Shown here: piece by piece, positions 5,485-11,023 of the stretch
How positions within the stretch are numbered: the stretch's first letter is position 1
Layout of the letters: each line of letters starts with the position of its first letter
Source of the DNA: an uncultured Prevotella sp.
GTDB taxonomy: Bacteria > Bacteroidota > Bacteroidia > Bacteroidales > Bacteroidaceae
Direction of reading: 5' to 3'
Assembly: GCA_945614335.1 (NCBI GenBank)
Contig: CALZAP010000021.1
Coordinates: forward strand, 1 to 11,023
DNA length: 11,023 nt
Notes under the pieces: model-generated
Seen by the model: the letters and a program-made list of their open reading frames with translations, nothing else
The model's database searches: none
Told to the model about the DNA's origin: nothing
Translations under genes and position numbers: made by a program

Positions 5485-8227
5485 AGAGTTGGAGCTTGTT
5501 TTTCCTTGCTTCCTCAAGGCTTGCCAATGGTGTTTGCCGTGAGGTATACTCGTCTCTCATGAGGCTGTATTTTTTGTCGAGTGAGGCTTTTAGTGATGTC
5601 TCCTCTTCTCCGTTGAGCAGTTGTGAAGCCATGAGTGGGTTTTGCGACGCGTCTTTCATCCACACCACCGGCCCGCTGTATACAGGGGCTATTTTCAGTG
5701 CCACATGCATCTCGCTTGTTGTCGCTCCGCCAATCATGATTGGCAGCCGTAGTCCGGCCTTTTCCATTTCCTTGGCCACGTTCACCATTTCCTCAAGGCT
5801 CGGCGTGATGAGTCCGCTGAGTCCGATGATGTCCACCTTTTCTTCCATTGCCTTTTTCACAATCTGTTCTGCAGGCACCATCACTCCCATGTCGATCACC
5901 TCGTAGTTGTTGCATGCCATGATCACCCCCACGATGTTTTTGCCAATGTCGTGTACGTCTCCCTTTACGGTAGCGATGAGCACCTTGCCCGCCTTGGTGT
6001 TGCCTTCCTCCTTCTGCGCCTCGATGTAGGGCTGAAGTATTGCTACCGCCTGTTTCATGGTGCGTGCGGTTTTCACCACCTGTGGCAAGAACATCTTTCC
6101 GCTTCCGAAGAGCTGGCCCACGGTGTTCATGCCGTCCATGAGCGGTCCTTCGATGATGCTGACAGCCTGGGGGTATTTGTCGAGAGCCTCGTGGAGGTCG
6201 GCGTCGAGATATGTGGCAATGCCCTTAATCAGAGCGTGTGCCAGGCGCTGTTCGAGAGGTTCCGAGCGCCATTTCTCCTCTTGGCTGTTGTCGGCGGCAG
6301 CGGTGTTGTCCTTGTTGCTGTCGGCTTCAGCCTTCAGATTTTCCGCAAGGCTGATGAGTCGTTCGGCGGCATCGGGGGTGCGGTTGAGGATGGCGTCCTC
6401 GATGACTGTGAGCTGGTCGGCGGGAATGTCGCTGTAGAGCACTTTCGTGGCAGGGTTGACAATGCCGAAGTCCATTCCCTTTGAGATGGCGTGGTAGAGG
6501 AACACGGCGTGCATGGCTTCGCGGATATAGTTGTTGCCGCGGAAAGAGAACGAGAGATTGCTCACACCGCCGCTAACATGAGCTCCCGGAAGGTTTTGGC
6601 GTATCCATTCCGTGGCACGTATGAAGTCGGCTGCGTATGCGTTGTGTTCTTCCATGCCGGTGGCTATAGCGAGCACGTTGGGGTCGAAGATGATGTCGAG
6701 CGGATTCATGCCAACCTCCTGAGTAAGAATGCGGTAAGCACGTTCGGCAATCTCTATTCTTCGCTCGAAGGTGGTGGCCTGTCCTTCCTCGTCGAAACAC
6801 ATCACCACCACGGCAGCGCCGTAGCGCATGGCGTCGCGGGCGTGGCTTTTGAAGGTCTCCTCGCCTTCTTTCAGCGATATGGAATTGACGATGGCCTTGC
6901 CTTGAACGCATTTCAGTCCGGCGGTAATCACCTCCCATTTCGAAGAGTCGATCATCACCGGGACGCGTGTGACGTCGGGTTCGGCGGCTATGAGTTTCAG
7001 GAAGGTGGTCATCTCTTCCTGAGCGTCGAGCAGTCCGTCGTCCATGTTGATGTCAATCACCTGTGCCCCGTCGGCCACCTGTTTACGTGCAATGCCAATG
7101 GCTTCTTCGTAGTTTTTCTCCTTTATCAGTCTCAGGAACTTTCTCGAGCCAGCCACGTTGCAGCGTTCGCCCACGTTTACGAATCCCACTTCGGGAGTGA
7201 CGTCGAGCAGGTCGAGTCCGCTGAGCCTCATGGTCTCGGGTTTTGGCTTAGGCTCCCGTGGCGTCTTCCCTTTCACGAGGTCGGCATACCGGGCAATGAA
7301 CTCGTCGGTGGTGCCGCAGCATCCTCCCACGATGTTCACCAGTCCCTCGTCGATAAATTCCGCTATCTGCTGGGCCATGCTCTCAGCCGTTTCGTCATAT
7401 AGTCCCATGGAGTTTGGCAGTCCGGCGTTAGGATGGGCGCTGGTATACCAAGGAGCCTTACGTGCCAGTTCGGCGATGAAAGGTTTCATCTGTCTTGCGC
7501 CGAACGAGCAGTTGAGTCCGATGGAGAAGATAGGGTAGGAGCCCACGCTTGCCATGAAGGCGTCGAGGGTTTGTCCGCTCAGTGTGCGTCCGGCGAGGTC
7601 GCTGACAGTGACCGACACCATTATGGGCAGGTCTTTTTGCAGTCGCTGCATGGTGGAGGTGGCTGCATCGATGGCAGCCTTGGCGTTCAGTGTGTCGAAG
7701 ATGGTCTCGATGAGAATGATGTCGGCGCCTCCTTCCATCAGTCCTTCCATCTGTTCGCGGTATGCGTCGAAAAGTTGGTCGTATGTGATGTCGCGTTTTG
7801 CGGGGTCGCTCACGTCGGGGCTCATGGAGCAGGTTTTGTTTGTAGGTCCGACAGAACCAGCCACGAATCTCGGTTTTTCGTCGGTAGAGAATTCGTCAGC
7901 CACCCGTCGTGCTATCCTTGCACCCTCGAAAGCCATCTCGCGGCTGTATTCTCCCAGTCCGTAGTCGGCCTGAGATATTCGTTGGCTGCTGAAGGTGTTT
8001 GTGGATATGATGTCGGCACCAGCCACGAGGTATTTTCTGTGAATATCCTCGATGACGTCTTGCTTGGTGATGTTCAGCATGTCGTTGTTGCCTTTCATCT
8101 CTGTAGGGAAGTCGGCAAACCTCTCTCCCCGGAAGTCTTTTTCCGTGAGGGAGTATTTCTGAATCATCGTTCCCATGGCTCCGTCGAGCACCAGTATCCT
8201 ATGTTTTATTATATCTCTAATGTTCAT
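5480..8227 (-). CDS. metH: cobalamin-dependent methionine synthase lacking the reactivation domain
   Basis: Transfers the methyl group of 5-methyltetrahydrofolate to homocysteine through methylcobalamin, making methionine and tetrahydrofolate. Modules in order: homocysteine domain (about 1-322) with zinc ligands C240 and C303/C304 (GGCCGT); pterin/methyltetrahydrofolate domain (about 345-610; VNVGERCNVAGSRK at 350-363 and IDINMDDGLLD at 391-401); a charged linker (about 630-652); the cobalamin cap (about 655-740); and the B12 Rossmann domain (about 745-880) with GDVHDIG at 756-762, where H759 is the lower axial cobalt ligand. The protein ends at residue 915, where E. coli MetH (1227 residues) continues into the AdoMet-binding activation domain. 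The end is a clean TAA and no fragment of that domain lies downstream, so this looks like a real short form. Reactivation would need a separate protein encoded elsewhere. I saw no cobalamin riboswitch in the 62-nt gap upstream, which is too short for one. Confidence 0.96.
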   Translation of the reverse strand: MNIRDIIKHRILVLDGAMGTMIQKYSLTEKDFRGERFADFPTEMKGNNDMLNITKQDVIEDIHRKYLVAGADIISTNTFSSQRISQADYGLGEYSREMAFEGARIARRVADEFSTDEKPRFVAGSVGPTNKTCSMSPDVSDPAKRDITYDQLFDAYREQMEGLMEGGADIILIETIFDTLNAKAAIDAATSTMQRLQKDLPIMVSVTVSDLAGRTLSGQTLDAFMASVGSYPIFSIGLNCSFGARQMKPFIAELARKAPWYTSAHPNAGLPNSMGLYDETAESMAQQIAEFIDEGLVNIVGGCCGTTDEFIARYADLVKGKTPREPKPKPETMRLSGLDLLDVTPEVGFVNVGERCNVAGSRKFLRLIKEKNYEEAIGIARKQVADGAQVIDINMDDGLLDAQEEMTTFLKLIAAEPDVTRVPVMIDSSKWEVITAGLKCVQGKAIVNSISLKEGEETFKSHARDAMRYGAAVVVMCFDEEGQATTFERRIEIAERAYRILTQEVGMNPLDIIFDPNVLAIATGMEEHNAYAADFIRATEWIRQNLPGAHVSGGVSNLSFSFRGNNYIREAMHAVFLYHAISKGMDFGIVNPATKVLYSDIPADQLTVIEDAILNRTPDAAERLISLAENLKAEADSNKDNTAAADNSQEEKWRSEPLEQRLAHALIKGIATYLDADLHEALDKYPQAVSIIEGPLMDGMNTVGQLFGSGKMFLPQVVKTARTMKQAVAILQPYIEAQKEEGNTKAGKVLIATVKGDVHDIGKNIVGVIMACNNYEVIDMGVMVPAEQIVKKAMEEKVDIIGLSGLITPSLEEMVNVAKEMEKAGLRLPIMIGGATTSEMHVALKIAPVYSGPVVWMKDASQNPLMASQLLNGEEETSLKASLDKKYSLMRDEYTSRQTPLASLEEARKNKLQLF

Positions 8228-8258
8228 AATTCAAGTTTCTGTTTTTTTCAGGAGATAA

Positions 8259-8290
8259 CTCCTTACCTCCTTACCTCCTTACCTCCTTTT
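8259..8290. repeat. 8-bp tandem repeat between smpB and metH
   Basis: Three exact copies of CTCCTTAC plus a fourth matching at 6 of 8 positions. On the minus strand, the coding strand here, this reads as repeated GGAGGTAA, that is three AGGAGG Shine-Dalgarno-like cores starting at the smpB stop codon and ending about 30 nt before the metH ATG. That is too far for normal initiation at metH. Confidence 0.8.
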
Positions 8291-8769
8291 CAATAATGTT
8301 TCATCGCCCTGTCCATTTCCCTTCTGTCTTCTTTTTCCTTCAGGGTCTGTCTCTTGTCGAACTCCTTTTTACCCTTGCATAGTGCGATATCCATTTTTGC
8401 ACGTCCGTTTTGGTCGATGAACACTAAGAGCGGCACAATGGTGAAGCCAGTTTGTTTAGTGGCACTTTCCAACTTTTGTATCTCCTTACGGTTCAGCAGG
8501 AGCTTTCTGTCGCGTTTCGACTCGTGGTTGTTGTATGAGCCGTAGAAGTAAGGGCTGACGTTCATGCCCTTCACCCATATCTCACCGTTGGTGATGAAAC
8601 AGAAGGTGTCCACGAGCGAAGCCTTTCCGAGCCTTATCGACTTTATCTCTGTGCCTGTGAGCACGATGCCCGCCGTGTAAGTCTCGATGAAGAAGTATTC
8701 GAAAGAAGCCTTTTTGTTTCTTATGTTCACCGGGCTTTTCTTTCTTATGTTCAGTTCGTCTTTATTCAT
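8290..8769 (-). CDS. smpB: SsrA-binding protein SmpB
   Basis: Binds tmRNA and brings it to ribosomes stalled on broken mRNAs, so the nascent chain is tagged for degradation and the ribosome is freed. The OB-fold core is clear: [24 protein letters not shown] from about residue 23, followed by [11 protein letters not shown], then the [10 protein letters not shown] region, and [20 protein letters not shown] near the C-terminus. The tail [16 protein letters not shown] is the basic helix that occupies the empty mRNA channel. The frame is open further upstream, but I chose the ATG at 8769 (MNKDELN). It gives 159 residues, the usual family length, whereas the longer form would add a hydrophobic, non-conserved 17-residue extension lying inside the preceding gene. 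This start overlaps the preceding gene's stop by 8 nt, which suggests coupling. Confidence 0.95.
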   Translation of the reverse strand: MNKDELNIRKKSPVNIRNKKASFEYFFIETYTAGIVLTGTEIKSIRLGKASLVDTFCFITNGEIWVKGMNVSPYFYGSYNNHESKRDRKLLLNRKEIQKLESATKQTGFTIVPLLVFIDQNGRAKMDIALCKGKKEFDKRQTLKEKEDRREMDRAMKHY

Positions 8770-9271
8770 CTTTAATGGTTGCAAACTTTTCAATATTATT
8801 GTCAATATATTCCGCCACAAGGGCAGTCCAGTGTTCCTCGTTTTCTACGAAGCTGTCGTCGTAGTCGTCGAATTCCGGCATTTTTTCAAACATCTGCATG
8901 AACTCGTCGTCGGAACAGTCGCGCATTATCTCATCCTTGTATTTCCAGTAGAGGCGTTTCACGTCGTATATCATATTCGACAGGTCGCGGAGTCCCCAGT
9001 CCTTTATGGCCTTTGCGAAGGGGTTGAGGAAAATGAAGTCGCCGTAGCCGTTGTGTATAAGCTGTACGAATCCTCCGTCCATCACTTCCTCGTGAAGGGC
9101 GTGGAATCCCCACAGCGTGAGTTGGTCGGCGTTCAGCTCGGCCATGTTTTCTGCAGTGAGCTGTCCTCCCACAGCCTCTGATATGGCATTGTAGAACACG
9201 CCTACAAATTCATCCATTCCCTCTTGAGCTGCCTTACGCAGTTCAGAGTCTTTAACAAATATTTCTTTCAT
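8762..9271 (-). CDS. DMP19-like acidic protein (DUF4375 family)
   Basis: A 169-residue cytosolic protein. Residues about 15-115 carry the family pattern: an amphipathic N-terminal helix, then [22 protein letters not shown], in which the GGF-Q signature stands out, then [14 protein letters not shown]. By my count 37 residues are Asp or Glu against about 15 Lys or Arg. The acidity is concentrated toward the C-terminus (SDDEF, EFDDYDD, ENEEH). The founding member, DMP19 of Neisseria, is a DNA mimic that sequesters a transcription factor. Whether this Bacteroidota relative mimics DNA is unknown; many family members are uncharacterised. It is the first gene of the minus-strand run, has its own good promoter, and overlaps smpB by 8 nt. 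No signal peptide or membrane segment is seen. Confidence 0.75.
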   Translation of the reverse strand: MKEIFVKDSELRKAAQEGMDEFVGVFYNAISEAVGGQLTAENMAELNADQLTLWGFHALHEEVMDGGFVQLIHNGYGDFIFLNPFAKAIKDWGLRDLSNMIYDVKRLYWKYKDEIMRDCSDDEFMQMFEKMPEFDDYDDSFVENEEHWTALVAEYIDNNIEKFATIKDE

Positions 9272-9288
9272 CTCGTAAAAAGTTTGTG

Positions 9289-9319
9289 CAAAGTTACTTC
9301 TTTTAATGCGAAAAACAAA
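9289..9319 (-). promoter_or_regulatory. Bacteroidota-type promoter of the DMP19-smpB-metH run
   Basis: On the minus strand, TTTG (9319-9316), a 19-nt spacer, then TAACTTTG (9296-9289) followed by C. Transcription should start near 9283, about 12 nt before the ATG at 9271. This is the only strong consensus promoter I found for the six minus-strand genes. Confidence 0.75.
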
Positions 9320-9357
9320 ATAATCTACTCCTATTTTTCCTTTTTTCTATATATTCT

Positions 9358-9388
9358 TTTGTTTTTTACAAGAAAACGCGTAATTTTG
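9358..9388 (+). promoter_or_regulatory. Bacteroidota-type promoter of comF
   Basis: TTTG (9358-9361), a 19-nt spacer, then TAATTTTG (9381-9388) followed by CGG. It shares TTTGCGGT with the toxin-antitoxin promoter. The start codon at 9393 begins only 5 nt after the element, so the predicted transcript would begin at or next to the ATG. Confidence 0.7.
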
Positions 9389-9392
9389 CGGT

Positions 9393-10151
9393 ATGAAAAA
9401 GTATGGAAAAGGCATTGCCTCATTTTTGGGGGCCAAAATATACGGGTTTGCGCATGAGCTTTTACACGACATCGCCGATTTCATTCTGCCGCGCCATTGT
9501 CTGATATGCGGCAGACGTATGGTGTCGGGTGAAGAGTTTGTGTGCTGTGCGTGCTTTTTGTATAAACCTTTCAGTCCGTTGTTTCATGATAACAGCGACA
9601 ACAACCTCGCAAGGCTTTTCTATGGTGTGTTTCCGATAGAAAAGGCTCAGGCCATAATGAGATACAGGCCTGGTTCTGATATGGCAAAAGTGATATACAG
9701 CCTTAAGTTCAAAAACAATCCCGACGTGGGGGTGTTTTTAGGACGTATGGCAGCTAAGATGTTGTCAGAGAGTGATTTCTTCGATGGTATAGACTGTATA
9801 GTGCCGATGCCGTTGACAAAGAAAAGAAGGGAGTGGAGAGGATATAACCAGTGTGAGTGCATTGCGAGGGGAGTGAGTGAGGTGACTGGCATACCGGTTG
9901 AAACCGAGAGCGTGGCACGAATGACGTTTCATTGCAGCCAAACACATCTCGACTATATACAGAGACAAGAGAATGTGGAAAATAATTTCAAGGTGAATGC
10001 TCCGACCTCTCTTGAAGGAAAACACCTCCTTCTTATCGACGATATAGTGACTACAGGAGCCACCATGAAGTCATGCGGCAGGGAGATAACCCGTGAAGTG
10101 CCCGATGTGAAAATCAGCGTGCTTGCCATAGGCTTTGCCTCTGCCTTGTAA
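9393..10151 (+). CDS. comF: ComF-family phosphoribosyltransferase-like protein
   Basis: A 252-residue cytosolic protein of the ComF/GntX group. Some members are needed for uptake of transforming DNA, probably on the inner face of the membrane; the family is broadly conserved and other roles exist. A zinc-finger-like N-terminus has CLIC (C36, C39) and a second CxxC (C51, C54). A type I phosphoribosyltransferase fold follows: DCIVPMPLTKKRREWRGYNQ at 134-153, with the RGYNQ motif typical of ComF, and the PRPP-binding loop LLLIDDIVTTGAT at 212-224 (D216/D217). The first ~28 residues are extra relative to many ComF proteins. An in-frame TTG at codon 12 is an alternative start; the next ATG (codon 43) would destroy the first Cys pair. 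Transcribed alone, divergently from the DMP19-like gene. Confidence 0.93.
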   Translation: MKKYGKGIASFLGAKIYGFAHELLHDIADFILPRHCLICGRRMVSGEEFVCCACFLYKPFSPLFHDNSDNNLARLFYGVFPIEKAQAIMRYRPGSDMAKVIYSLKFKNNPDVGVFLGRMAAKMLSESDFFDGIDCIVPMPLTKKRREWRGYNQCECIARGVSEVTGIPVETESVARMTFHCSQTHLDYIQRQENVENNFKVNAPTSLEGKHLLLIDDIVTTGATMKSCGREITREVPDVKISVLAIGFASAL

Positions 10152-10191
10152 CTCTCTATAATTCAAAAAATGTTAAATATGGAGTGTAATG

Positions 10192-10223
10192 TGTGGTAGT
10201 GTCAGTGTTTTTTCCTAAATTTG
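10192..10223 (+). promoter_or_regulatory. probable promoter of the ABC permease gene
   Basis: TAAATTTG (10216-10223) followed by C is a full match to the -7 element. The -33 element is weaker (TGTG at 10192-10195, 20-nt spacer). Predicted transcription starts near 10229, leaving a leader of about 30 nt. Confidence 0.55.
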
Positions 10224-10259
10224 CAAAATAGAAATAACCATAATCAAAACAACAAAGGA

Positions 10260-11023
10260 ATGGAACAGCAATGGGACACAATAATAGACAATAGAAAACG
10301 TCTTTTCAGTCTTGACCTAAAGGAAGTATGGCGCTATCGCGACCTGCTGATGATGTATGTGAAGAGAGATATCGTCACGTTTTACAAGCAGACGATACTC
10401 GGTCCGCTATGGTTTTTCATTCAGCCGATACTCACCACCGTGATGTTTATGTTTGTGTTCGGTGGCATTGCCGGCATTTCCACCGACGGAGTGCCCCAGG
10501 CGGTGTTCTATCTTGCAGGACTGGTGTGCTGGAATTATTTCGCCGACTGTCTGACCAAGTGTTCCGACACGTTCAACGCCAACCAGCAGATATTCGGCAA
10601 GGTGTATTTCCCACGCCTTGTGGTGCCATTCTCGATAGTGATATCAAACATGATAAAACTCGGAATACAGTTTCTGTTGTTTTTTGCCGTATACATCTAT
10701 TATAGTGTGGAGTTAGGAGGTTTTGACATCAACTGGACCATACTGCTCACTCCACTGTTGGTGATGATGTTGGCAGGCCTTGGACTTGGGTTTGGACTTG
10801 TGATATCTTCGATGACCACAAAGTATCGCGACCTTCGCTTCCTTGTGTCGTTTGGTGTTCAGTTGTGGATGTATGCCACTCCTGTCATCTATCCGCTTTC
10901 GGTCATGAAGCAGAATTATCCCGACAAGATATGGGTAATGGTGGCCAATCCGCTCACTGCCATCACCGAGACCTTCAAGTATGGCTTTACGGGAGTAGGA
11001 GTGTTTGAGTGGTCGTATTTCTT
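10260..11023 (+). CDS. ABC-2-type polysaccharide-export permease (Wzm/TagG/KpsM-like), 3' end outside the window
   Basis: An open frame of 254 residues that runs off the window; relatives are about 260-290 residues, so only the end is missing. It is an inner-membrane permease that, with an ATPase partner, exports lipid-linked O-antigen, capsule or teichoic-acid-like polymers. The cytoplasmic start carries the family signature YRDLLMMYVKRDIV...YKQTILGPLWFFIQP (26-56). Hydrophobic segments follow at roughly 47-70, 80-97, 118-150, 158-185 and 195-214. The KYRDLRFL loop (188-195) and NPLTAITETFKYGF (230-243) are also typical. The ATG at 10260 is preceded by AAAGGA and gives the expected cytoplasmic N-terminus. 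The ATPase gene is expected just downstream, by analogy. An unrelated frame inside it is a shadow. Confidence 0.92.
   Translation, partial: MEQQWDTIIDNRKRLFSLDLKEVWRYRDLLMMYVKRDIVTFYKQTILGPLWFFIQPILTTVMFMFVFGGIAGISTDGVPQAVFYLAGLVCWNYFADCLTKCSDTFNANQQIFGKVYFPRLVVPFSIVISNMIKLGIQFLLFFAVYIYYSVELGGFDINWTILLTPLLVMMLAGLGLGFGLVISSMTTKYRDLRFLVSFGVQLWMYATPVIYPLSVMKQNYPDKIWVMVANPLTAITETFKYGFTGVGVFEWSYF

Noticed and set aside
6491..7402. 303-codon plus-strand frame
   Set aside because: Antisense to metH; length reflects codon bias of metH, and no known domain is visible.
8228..8289. Cobalamin riboswitch upstream of metH
   Set aside because: The gap is only 62 nt and is filled by a simple tandem repeat; a B12 riboswitch needs about 200 nt and a conserved B12 box, which I do not see.
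7433..8296. 287-codon plus-strand frame
   Set aside because: Antisense to the start of metH and the smpB-metH gap; no start signal or domain.
8770..8820. 17-residue N-terminal extension of smpB
   Set aside because: It overlaps the upstream gene's coding end and is not conserved in SmpB; the internal ATG at 8769 gives the normal length.
10328..10705. 125-codon plus-strand frame
   Set aside because: It is a +2 shadow inside the ABC permease frame, which has clear family motifs and runs to the window end.

Overview
The window looks like the chromosome of a Bacteroidota bacterium, most likely Prevotella or a relative. The main reasons are four promoter-like sites of the Bacteroidota type (TTTG, a spacer near 19 nt, then TAnnTTTG followed by C), little use of Shine-Dalgarno sequences, and protein sequences typical of that group. 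The genus is an inference; no rRNA or species marker is present.

Left end (1-1740) is accessory DNA. A promoter with an adjoining inverted repeat drives a two-gene toxin-antitoxin operon: a ribbon-helix-helix-like antitoxin and a PIN-domain toxin. About 330 bases follow that hold no gene but contain roughly nine hairpins and two copies of a 59-bp repeat. These run directly into the decayed tail of a DEAD/DEAH-type helicase, which converges on the next gene.

Centre (1759-9271) is a long, tightly packed run of six minus-strand genes, in transcription order: a DMP19-like acidic protein, smpB (trans-translation), metH (cobalamin-dependent methionine synthase ending after the B12 domain), a HAD-family hydrolase, a secreted GHL10-family glycoside hydrolase-like protein, and dnaB (replicative helicase). 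Gaps are 62 nt or less and two junctions overlap, so they could be one transcript from the promoter in front of the DMP19-like gene. No shared pathway links them; they appear to be housekeeping genes that are co-transcribed.

Right end (9272-11023) carries two plus-strand genes. A divergent promoter region separates the DMP19-like gene from comF, a phosphoribosyltransferase-like protein with a zinc-finger-like N-terminus. After it comes an ABC-2-type polysaccharide-export permease, cut by the window edge, which probably begins a surface-polysaccharide export locus.

I found no clearly new multi-gene system. The points most worth a second look are the palindrome-rich mosaic and helicase remnant, the acidic DNA-mimic-family protein heading the smpB operon, the comF promoter that would give a leaderless mRNA, and the MetH that lacks its reactivation domain.
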